From contig DMQP01000140.1 in NCBI GenBank assembly GCA_003455655.1, positions 1 to 6,990 on the forward strand: a DNA stretch of 6,990 bases, read 5' to 3'. Source of the stretch: Treponema sp. GTDB taxonomy: Bacteria; Spirochaetota; Spirochaetia; Treponematales; Treponemataceae. The notes under the pieces were generated by a model that saw only the letters and a program-made list of their open reading frames with translations, made no database searches and was not told where the DNA came from. Positions 1 through 4,842 of this stretch are shown here, in pieces (the first letter of the stretch is position 1; every line of letters begins with the position of its first letter). The position numbers and the translations under genes were made by a program.

Positions 1-14
1 TTTCTTCCAACCTC

Positions 15-44
15 TTGACCAAACTCCCGAATTTATGCTACATT
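15..44 (+). promoter_or_regulatory. Promoter of the rplM-rpsI(-recX) operon
   Basis: A sigma-70 type promoter. The -35 box is TTGACC at 15-20 (5 of 6 consensus bases). After 18 bp comes the -10 box TACATT at 39-44 (4 of 6), preceded by TGC at 36-38, which makes an extended -10. Transcription would start near 50-52, giving an rplM leader of about 88 nt. This is the only good promoter seen upstream of rplM and fits a highly expressed ribosomal protein operon. The call rests on sequence match only. Confidence 0.7.
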
Positions 45-62
45 GTTGTACCCCGTATAGAG

Positions 63-115
63 TGCGGATGTCTCACATATCCGTGCCGTTCACGGTATGA
101 TGCAAAACCGTGGGC
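63..115 (+). promoter_or_regulatory. Structured rplM 5' leader, candidate L13 autoregulatory element
   Basis: The leader holds three overlapping hairpins. Hairpin A pairs CGGAT 65-69 with ATCCG 79-83. Hairpin B pairs CCGTG 81-85 with CACGG 91-95. Hairpin C pairs 88-96 with 107-115, nine pairs including two G-U, around a 10-nt loop. The arm CACGG at 91-95 can pair with CCGTG at either 81-85 or 108-112, so B and C exclude each other; B also excludes A, while A and C can coexist. C ends 9 nt before the Shine-Dalgarno GGAAGG at 125-130. L13 is known to repress its own rplM-rpsI message in E. coli, and L13 leader RNAs are known in Firmicutes. That this leader does the same is inference, and I do not recognise it as the known motif. 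Confidence 0.45.
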
Positions 116-137
116 AACTTTTATGGAAGGTTATACA

Positions 138-566
138 ATGAAAACTATTTTCGCAAAGAAAGACGAACTCAAGAGCGACTGGTACATCATCGATGCATCA
201 GGAAAGACTCTCGGACGCGTTGCTGCAAAAGCTGCTGCAGTGCTCCGCGGAAAGAACAAGGCTACTTTCACTCCTAACGAAGAGTGCGGTGACCATGTTG
301 TTATCATCAACGCAGACAAAGTTGTAGTTTCTGGCAACAAAGGCGAAGACATGCTGTACCGCCACTACACTGGATTCATTGGTGGACTTAAAGAGCATTC
401 ATTTGACACTCTGATTGCAAAGCACCCCACAGAACCTCTGCGCAGAACGATTGCAGGAATGCTTCCCCACAACCGCCTGGGACGCAGTATCATTAACAAC
501 CTGAAGATTTACGCAGGCAGCGAGCATCCTCATGTTGCTCAGAATCCCCAGCCGCTTGAAGTGTAA
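138..566 (+). CDS. rplM: 50S ribosomal protein L13 (uL13)
   Basis: Large-subunit ribosomal protein uL13, which binds 23S rRNA early in 50S assembly. The product is 142 residues, the same length as the E. coli protein. Family hallmarks are present: WYIIDASGKTLGRVA (15-29), the DHVVIINADKVVVSGNK block (52-68), the TGFIGGLKE turn (78-86) and the C-terminal PHNRLGR (110-116), YAG..HPH (125-132) and AQNP segments. The turn reads FIGG where most bacteria have YPGG, a mild variation. ATG 138 is chosen because GGAAGG at 125-130 lies 7 nt upstream and the protein then begins like the family. The open frame continues upstream to a TTG at 15, but that codon is inside the -35 box. rpsI follows after 12 nt. 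Expression is probably controlled by the promoter at 15-44 and the leader. Confidence 0.97.
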   Translation: MKTIFAKKDELKSDWYIIDASGKTLGRVAAKAAAVLRGKNKATFTPNEECGDHVVIINADKVVVSGNKGEDMLYRHYTGFIGGLKEHSFDTLIAKHPTEPLRRTIAGMLPHNRLGRSIINNLKIYAGSEHPHVAQNPQPLEV

Positions 567-578
567 TAGGAGTCTATC

Positions 579-971
579 GTGGTAAAGAATATCGCAATCG
601 GAACAGGAAGAAGAAAGACAGCCGTTGCTCGTGTATATCTGCGTGACGGATCTGGAAAAATCGTTGTTAACGGAAAGGATATCAAAGAATACTTTGCAAG
701 TGATGATCAGGTTCGTCTGGTTCGCCAGCCCCTTTTGGTTACTTCAAACGACAACAAGTTCGACATCCTTATCAATGTCTTTGGTGGTGGACTGAACGGC
801 CAGGCAGCTGCTTGTCTGCATGGACTGTCTCGTGCATTGACTCAGGTAGATCCTGATTGCCGCCCTGCACTCAAGGCAAACGGTTACCTTACTCGCGATT
901 CTCGTATGGTAGAACGCAAGAAGTACGGTCAGCGTGGTGCACGTCGCCGCTTCCAGTTCAGCAAGCGCTAG
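579..971 (+). CDS. rpsI: 30S ribosomal protein S9 (uS9)
   Basis: Small-subunit ribosomal protein uS9, whose C-terminal tail reaches the P-site tRNA in the decoding centre. The product is 130 residues, equal to the E. coli protein. Visible hallmarks are GTGRRKTAVARVYL (8-21), VNGKDIKEYF (30-39), FGGGLNGQAAA (68-78) and the basic C-terminus KYGQRGARRRFQFSKR (115-130) ending in the near-invariant SKR. The start is GTG 579, set by AGGAG at 568-572 with a 6-nt spacer. The gene lies 12 nt after rplM, the usual bacterial pair, and shares its promoter. No terminator separates it from recX, whose TTG start follows 7 nt after the stop codon. Confidence 0.97.
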   Translation: MVKNIAIGTGRRKTAVARVYLRDGSGKIVVNGKDIKEYFASDDQVRLVRQPLLVTSNDNKFDILINVFGGGLNGQAAACLHGLSRALTQVDPDCRPALKANGYLTRDSRMVERKKYGQRGARRRFQFSKR

Positions 972-981
972 GCGCAGTTTG
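970..981 (+). promoter_or_regulatory. Shine-Dalgarno and TTG start of recX, overlapping the rpsI stop
   Basis: AGG at 970-972 overlaps the rpsI TAG stop (969-971) and lies 6 nt before TTG at 979. The site is weak, but the spacing fits and it suggests coupling of recX translation to rpsI. The same frame is open back to a GTG at 934 inside rpsI, which lacks a supporting site and would add unrelated residues. The next in-frame ATG (1105) would remove the conserved N-terminal beta-strand region of RecX. Confidence 0.5.
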
Positions 982-1605
982 ACTGTTTTACGAATAAAGC
1001 AGATCTCTTCCGGTGTATACGAACTTACGCCGGAAACGGGGTCTGCCTTTTTTTTGCGCGAAAACTATTTGTCTCTTTGCCAAAGTCAAGAACTTCTTGT
1101 TCGTATGACGTCAAGACTTGATGTTCAGCCCGAAGAGCCTTCTGAAGCCATTAGTGAAGATCTTTTGCATGCAGCACTTGTTTATTCTTGCGAAAAAGCA
1201 GCAATGTCATATCTTTCGCGAGCAGAGCAATGTCGTGCGGGGCTAACACGAAAACTCCTTGCGAAAGGTATAGGTAAAGAAATTGTTAGCCAAAGTTTAG
1301 ACTATTTAGAGTCTGTTGGTTACCTCGATGATTTTCGCTTTGCTGGTGCTTGGCTTAGAAACAGGTCTATAGATCATGCAGAGGGACGCACTCGTTTAAG
1401 TGCTGAACTTGCATCTCGTGGAGTAGACAGAGAGGCGTCAAAAAAAGCCCTTGATGAGTTTTTCGAAGAAGTAAACATTGTCGAACTAGGAAAAAGAGCG
1501 CTTAAAAAGTTGGAACGCAAAAAAGTTCCTCCCGAAAAATACTATTCGTCTTTGGTTCGTGCAGGATTTTCAAATTCTGTTATAAAAGAAATTTTACATC
1601 ATTAG
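979..1605 (+). CDS. recX: Regulatory protein RecX
   Basis: RecX binds RecA filaments and limits recombinase and coprotease activity in the cytoplasm. The product from TTG 979 is 208 residues, longer than the 166-residue E. coli protein but within the family range. Residues 1-40 resemble the N-terminal strand region seen in longer RecX proteins (LRIKQIS.GVYEL...AFFLRENYL). The three-helix repeats follow: YLSRAEQCRAGLTRKLLAKG (78-97), then YLDDFRFAGAWLRNR (115-129), then GRTRLSAELASRG (136-148), and a last repeat near 180-208 (KYYSSLVRAGFSNSVIKEIL). The start is a weakly supported TTG close behind rpsI, so recX is probably expressed at a low level from the ribosomal protein message. recA is not in the window. 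Codon use is more AT-rich than in rplM and rpsI, as expected for a weakly expressed gene. Function is known from the family; the exact start is inferred. Confidence 0.88.
   Translation: MTVLRIKQISSGVYELTPETGSAFFLRENYLSLCQSQELLVRMTSRLDVQPEEPSEAISEDLLHAALVYSCEKAAMSYLSRAEQCRAGLTRKLLAKGIGKEIVSQSLDYLESVGYLDDFRFAGAWLRNRSIDHAEGRTRLSAELASRGVDREASKKALDEFFEEVNIVELGKRALKKLERKKVPPEKYYSSLVRAGFSNSVIKEILHH
1008..1055 (+). promoter_or_regulatory. Hairpin plus T8 tract inside the recX 5' end (possible attenuator)
   Basis: TTCCGGTGTA at 1008-1017 pairs with TACGCCGGAA at 1026-1035, ten pairs with one G-U, around the 8-nt loop 1018-1025. Eight T follow at 1048-1055. The 12-nt gap between stem and T-tract is longer than in a standard intrinsic terminator, so termination is uncertain. 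It lies in codons 10-26 of recX and could lower read-through from the ribosomal protein genes or slow ribosomes. The structure is seen; its role is inferred. Confidence 0.35.
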
Positions 1606-1621
1606 AGTTTTGTGATATAAT
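1593..1621 (+). promoter_or_regulatory. Near-consensus promoter of the HTH-receiver regulator
   Basis: The -35 box is TTTACA at 1593-1598 (5 of 6). After exactly 17 bp comes a perfect -10 box TATAAT at 1616-1621, extended by TGA at 1613-1615. The -35 overlaps the last recX codons. Transcription is expected 7 bp after the -10, at about 1628, which is the A of the regulator's ATG. This is the strongest promoter match in the window. Confidence 0.75.
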
Positions 1622-1627
1622 GGAGAT

Positions 1628-2278
1628 ATGAGTAAACAAAGTAAGAAGCCTATTATGTATTCGGCACTTGAAGTTGCAAATTTTTGTGGTGTCGTAAATC
1701 AGACTGCAATCAATTGGATAAAAAACAATCACTTAAAGGCAAGTTCAACTCCTGGGGGACAATTTCGCATTTACCCTGACGATTTAATTGCTTTTATGCG
1801 CGAAAGAAATATGCGTGTTCCAGAACAAGTCCTTTCAGATGCTGCTGCTTCAAAGCCAAGTGAAAGTCAAAGCAATGCACTTTCTGTTCTTGTGGTTGAT
1901 GATGATGTTGCTTTAAATGATGTACTGTCGCAGTATTTACGTACCCAACTGGCTGCATTTCCTAATGTTCGTGCCCATGAAGTTAGTGTTGTACAAGCAT
2001 ATGACGGTTTTGATGCAGGAAGTAGAATGGCAACTTTACATCCGTCTGTAGTTGTTCTCGATTTAGATTTACCTGGTGTTGATGGATTTGATTTGTGCCG
2101 TCGCATTAAAGAAACAGAAGAGTATGCTCGTCCGTCTGTTGTTGTTATAACCGCACTTGAAGATTCTTTTTCTGAATCAAAATGTCGTGCCTTAGGTGTT
2201 GAACAGTATTTTAAAAAGCCTCTTGCTTTTGCTTCTGTGTGGGATGCTGTTTGCACTTTATTACAGTTTAAATCTTAA
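1628..2278 (+). CDS. Response regulator with N-terminal MerR/excisionase-type HTH and C-terminal receiver domain
   Basis: Probable DNA-binding response regulator, 216 residues, cytoplasmic. Residues 11-58 form a winged helix of the HTH_17/BldC/excisionase class: YSALEVANFCGVVNQTAINW, then TPGGQFRIYPDDLIAFM at 41-57. A polar linker (about 59-86) leads to a receiver domain (87-215) with all key residues: acidic pair D91/D92, phosphoacceptor D145 in the LDLDLPGVDG segment, T175, switch aromatic Y194 and K197 before P198. It should therefore be phosphorylatable. The domain order is the reverse of common receiver-HTH regulators. No histidine kinase is in the window, so it is an orphan here. The start is ambiguous: GGAG at 1622-1625 is only 2 nt from ATG 1628, and the promoter predicts transcription starting at that ATG, suggesting leaderless translation. 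ATG 1655 (Met10), with the weak site AAGAAG at 1643-1648, would still keep the whole HTH. Target genes are unknown. Confidence 0.88.
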   Translation: MSKQSKKPIMYSALEVANFCGVVNQTAINWIKNNHLKASSTPGGQFRIYPDDLIAFMRERNMRVPEQVLSDAAASKPSESQSNALSVLVVDDDVALNDVLSQYLRTQLAAFPNVRAHEVSVVQAYDGFDAGSRMATLHPSVVVLDLDLPGVDGFDLCRRIKETEEYARPSVVVITALEDSFSESKCRALGVEQYFKKPLAFASVWDAVCTLLQFKS

Positions 2279-2316
2279 AAAAAATAGCTGCCCACTAACA
2301 TTTGTTAATGGACAGC
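2277..2316 (-). terminator. Intrinsic terminator of the sppA operon
   Basis: Read on the - strand, the arm 2316-2304 pairs with 2299-2287 over 13 pairs (two of them U-G) around a 4-nt loop (2303-2300). After two bases it runs into eight T (complement of 2277-2284). This is a textbook rho-independent terminator 20 nt after the sppA stop. On the + strand the two wobble pairs become C-A mismatches and no T-tract follows, so it should work mainly on - strand transcripts. The T-tract overlaps the stop codon of the regulator on the other strand. Confidence 0.9.
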
Positions 2317-2336
2317 CACATAATAGAGCTTTTGAC

Positions 2337-3419
2337 TTACATACCTAAGTATAAGTATGCAGGGCCATTCGCTGTTTTTTCTAGTGTTTCTTCTACAATC
2401 TGTGGTAGGGCAGTGTTTGCAGAACTTTGCAGAGAAGTTACTTTAGATGCTGCTTCCATGAACAAATCGTAGAAAGAAGCACTTTCTTCATACTTAAAGT
2501 CCACTTCTTCAAAATCTTCATAGTCTTCATCTGGAAATTCTGCTTCTTCCATAAGCGGAATAACTTCTTTGTCTTGCAGAACAATGCTGTCAATGAGGCC
2601 GTTTTGCTTAGCCTGCAAGGCAGTGTAAATGCGTCCGTCTGCAAGTTTTTTTACGTCATTAACGCTCATGTTTCGAGAGTCTGCAACAATTCCAACAAAC
2701 TGGTCATAACATTCATCTGCAATAGACTGCATAATGTCAAGCTGTTCCTGAGTAATTGGTTCATTGTAGTTGCCCATGTTTTTGTTTTTACCAGCATGAA
2801 CCGTTTCGTATTTGATGCCGTACTTCTTTAGCAGTTCTGTTACGTCAATAAATCCGCCTGCAATAACACCAATACTTCCAGTAAGCGTGTTGCGGTTTGC
2901 AATGATGTAGTCAGCAGCACAGGCAATGTAGTAACCGCCACTTGCTGCCATAGACTGCATGTATGCGTAAATAGGACGACCTGTTTCTTCGCGGTAGTCT
3001 CTGAGCGCAAGGTATGCACCGTCTGCTTCGTAAACTGTTCCACCAGGGGAATCAATTACTAAGAGAATGCCCACGTTGTTTTCGTCTTCTTTAAGCATGT
3101 CTATACTTTCAAGCAACCATTCTTGATTGTAAGTCATTCCTTCTGGTTCTATGGTTCCTGTTATGTACAGTTTTGCAATGTACTTTGATTTTTTAGGAAT
3201 CTTAGGACCAATGTCTTTTTTACTCTGAGTGCTAAAGGGAGTAAAAACAAAATTAGAATTTGATGACTGACTTGAAGACGGCTGCCACACACGGTAATCA
3301 CTGTCAAAGGATTTGTTTGCTATGATTGCCGATACGATTGCGTATACAATTGCAAGTCCAATAACTACAAAAAATACGATGAGTCCAGTTTTCTTGTTCT
3401 TGTCGTTGTTGTCAGACAT
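2337..3419 (-). CDS. sppA: Signal peptide peptidase SppA, short form (S49 family)
   Basis: Membrane-anchored serine peptidase that degrades leftover signal peptides and related membrane peptides; 360 residues, the short single-domain form as in Bacillus. A positively charged start precedes one transmembrane helix (about 12-34), so the catalytic domain lies outside the cytoplasm. A Ser/Gln-rich linker (48-68) follows, then the S49 domain (about 80-290). Visible motifs are VIDSPGGTV (121-129), the nucleophile in SMAASGGYYIA (Ser160) and NTLTGSIGVI (177-186). The general-base lysine is probably Lys213 in GKNKNMG (Lys211 is the alternative), 53 residues after Ser160, close to the 52-residue spacing in B. 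subtilis SppA. The base is followed by Asn where Asp is common. The tail from 290 on is acidic and of unknown role. The Shine-Dalgarno AAGAGG (complement of 3425-3430) overlaps the stop of the DUF975 gene, 9 nt away, so translation is probably coupled. Confidence 0.93.
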   Translation of the reverse strand: MSDNNDKNKKTGLIVFFVVIGLAIVYAIVSAIIANKSFDSDYRVWQPSSSQSSNSNFVFTPFSTQSKKDIGPKIPKKSKYIAKLYITGTIEPEGMTYNQEWLLESIDMLKEDENNVGILLVIDSPGGTVYEADGAYLALRDYREETGRPIYAYMQSMAASGGYYIACAADYIIANRNTLTGSIGVIAGGFIDVTELLKKYGIKYETVHAGKNKNMGNYNEPITQEQLDIMQSIADECYDQFVGIVADSRNMSVNDVKKLADGRIYTALQAKQNGLIDSIVLQDKEVIPLMEEAEFPDEDYEDFEEVDFKYEESASFYDLFMEAASKVTSLQSSANTALPQIVEETLEKTANGPAYLYLGM

Positions 3420-3428
3420 TATTGCCTC

Positions 3429-4196
3429 TTATTCAACGCTACCGTTTTCTGCGTTAGCTTCTGTTGTTGCAGCACCAGGAAGTTCAGGATCTGTAGGACC
3501 AAAGTCATCTGCTGTAACGGTACCTGTTTTCAGAGCCTGTGCTTTGAGTGCGTGGTATGCATTGGTGAAAGACATTTCCATATAGGGAACAAGCCAGAAG
3601 TTTAAGATACCAAAAGTAAGACCACTTAAAAGTGCCCAACCAAAGAAGCTTAAGCTCATTACAAAAAGGTCTCCCTTGTAGCCTTTTGTAATAGCCATAC
3701 TCAGCTTCATAGACTTGCGTACACCAACATTGGGGTGTTCTGCCAAAATGTAGAACATCTGAGAATATGCATAAGCCTTTACAATTCCAGGAATGTAGAA
3801 AAGCAGTGCCCAGAGGAATACCCAGAGGAACATCCACAGCATTCCCAAAAATCCCTGAAGCCAAAGAGAAAATCCTTTGATGTAAGTTCCAAATGTTTGT
3901 TTTTCTGTTGTGCGTGACATAACAATGTAGAAGCGTGCATCTGCAATTTCAATTACACCAATAATAAAGAATGAAACAAGACTTAAAATTACAGAAACTC
4001 CCATAAGAGAACCTAAGCCTTCCATCATGGTGTAGTATTCTCCACCAGCTTCATACATGCGTGCTTGCTGAATGAATGTAGGAATGTTGAGTACCAGTAT
4101 AACTGCCATGGTAAACAGCAAAATCAAAATGGGGGTTGCATAGCGGCCCTGAAGCTGCTTTTTTGCAATCTGTTTGTAAGCTTTTCTATCAAACAT
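3429..4196 (-). CDS. DUF975 family integral membrane protein
   Basis: Multipass membrane protein of the DUF975 family, function unknown; 255 residues. Hydrophobic segments lie at about 22-40, 63-86, 110-136 and 175-204, the last two probably counting for more than one helix. The family signature is clear: YIPGIVKAYAYSQMFYILAE (134-153), KSMKLSMAITKGYKGDLFVM (161-180), LSFFGWALLSGLTFGI (182-197) and WLVPYMEMSFTNAYHAL (201-217). The C-terminal 30 residues are polar and rich in Ala, Thr and Glu, and probably cytoplasmic. The ATG at 4196 has a good Shine-Dalgarno, AAGGAG, with 6-nt spacing. The gene sits 9 nt before sppA, whose Shine-Dalgarno overlaps this stop codon, so the two are likely co-translated and may act together. 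No promoter was found in the 50-nt gap upstream. Family assignment comes from motif recognition; the partnership is inferred. Confidence 0.85.
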   Translation of the reverse strand: MFDRKAYKQIAKKQLQGRYATPILILLFTMAVILVLNIPTFIQQARMYEAGGEYYTMMEGLGSLMGVSVILSLVSFFIIGVIEIADARFYIVMSRTTEKQTFGTYIKGFSLWLQGFLGMLWMFLWVFLWALLFYIPGIVKAYAYSQMFYILAEHPNVGVRKSMKLSMAITKGYKGDLFVMSLSFFGWALLSGLTFGILNFWLVPYMEMSFTNAYHALKAQALKTGTVTADDFGPTDPELPGAATTEANAENGSVE

Positions 4197-4200
4197 TTCT

Positions 4201-4237
4201 ATCTCCTTGAACCGGTAAGTTACAGTTCAATTCAAGG
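4201..4237 (-). promoter_or_regulatory. Hairpins overlapping the Shine-Dalgarno of the DUF975 gene
   Basis: On the - strand, TTGAACT (4230-4224) pairs with GGTTCAA (4213-4207), continued by GTA/TAC (4223-4221 with 4217-4215) after one bulged C, around a 3-nt loop. Alternatively CCTTGAA (4237-4231) pairs with TTCAAGG (4211-4205). The second fold buries part of the Shine-Dalgarno AAGGAG (complement of 4203-4208); the first only touches its leading AA. The two folds exclude each other and could tune translation of the DUF975 gene against the upstream gene. The pairing is seen; regulation is inferred. Confidence 0.35.
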
Positions 4238-4246
4238 ATACATGTT

Positions 4247-4837
4247 TTATTGATATGTGGCAAGTAGTTCTGAATAGTAGCGAGGTTCTATATCTGAGTG
4301 TGGAATTGCAAGTTTATCAAGAATAAGCACCAATGTTTGCTGACATTCTTTTTCTTTGTCGCTTTCACTTGCATCGCATAGTATTTCTATTTCAAGAAAG
4401 TCGCCCAGTGGTGGAACCGTACACAGTTCAAGCGTTGCACTTTTACCAGGAAGATTAAAATCTTCAAGGCTTAGTGTCCATGCCATAATGTCTTTGTGTT
4501 TGGTAAGACGAAGCCTACACTGCGAATCTTTAAGAAATGCTTCCAAGGGAAGAGCGTTTTCTATTTGAGTTTCAAGTTCTTCATTTACTTCCGAACTTAC
4601 ACCGTCTGAACTTTTTCTAACTTCTTTTCGCTTGTAAGTAATAAGTGTTCTTTGGGTGTTTTTTGAATTATTTTTTTCTTGTCTGATTCTTATAGAGGGC
4701 ATCTTGTGTTCTGAAGAAGGAAGTGCCCAGTAACTGTCGTCGCGTGTTACTTCTCCGCAAAAGTGAGCAAACTTGTTTAGCTTTGCAATGAGGCTTGTGC
4801 GGTCAGTAACATGCGCTTTAAGTTCAATTTCTTTCAC
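4247..4837 (-). CDS. CYTH domain protein (class IV adenylate cyclase / triphosphatase-like)
   Basis: Triphosphate tunnel enzyme of the CYTH superfamily, 196 residues, cytoplasmic. Members act on triphosphates with divalent metal: class IV adenylate cyclase, thiamine triphosphatase or inorganic triphosphatase. The N-terminal ExExK signature is E3, E5, K7. Further tunnel residues are R50/R52 in SIRIRQE, K69/R70/K71 in LITYKRKE, E86/E87/E89 in VNEELET, R108/R110/K113, D126 in LSLEDF, E149/E151 in LGDFLEIEI, and the C-terminal RYYSELL (186-192), which resembles CyaB-type proteins. The full set suggests a functional enzyme; the substrate cannot be told from sequence. The start is GTG at 4837-4835, 5 nt after the previous stop, with a weak GGAA Shine-Dalgarno (complement of 4846-4849), so it probably depends on coupling to the upstream gene. 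ATG-initiated alternatives inside would lose the ExExK motif. Confidence 0.85.
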   Translation of the reverse strand: MKEIELKAHVTDRTSLIAKLNKFAHFCGEVTRDDSYWALPSSEHKMPSIRIRQEKNNSKNTQRTLITYKRKEVRKSSDGVSSEVNEELETQIENALPLEAFLKDSQCRLRLTKHKDIMAWTLSLEDFNLPGKSATLELCTVPPLGDFLEIEILCDASESDKEKECQQTLVLILDKLAIPHSDIEPRYYSELLATYQ

Positions 4838-4842
4838 GGCTT

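Noticed and set aside
15..137. N-terminal extension of rplM from TTG 15, adding 41 residues
   Set aside because: The TTG is part of the -35 box, the added residues are unlike any L13 N-terminus, and ATG 138 has a good Shine-Dalgarno and gives the normal 142-residue length.
934..978. recX start at GTG 934 inside rpsI
   Set aside because: It would overlap the conserved C-terminal coding part of rpsI and add a Ser/Ala/Arg-rich stretch that is simply rpsI read in another frame; TTG 979 starts at the family-like N-terminus.
1867..2256. 129-residue open frame on the - strand opposite the response regulator
   Set aside because: Antisense shadow with Ser/Thr/Lys-rich low-information sequence; it overlaps the whole conserved receiver domain and has no start signals.
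1628..2278. Phage or transposon excisionase, suggesting a mobile element
   Set aside because: The HTH is fused to an intact receiver domain, and no integrase, repeats or other mobile genes are present.
2427..2831. 134-residue open frame on the + strand opposite sppA
   Set aside because: Antisense shadow of sppA: Phe/Val/Cys-rich composition, no Shine-Dalgarno and no family resemblance.
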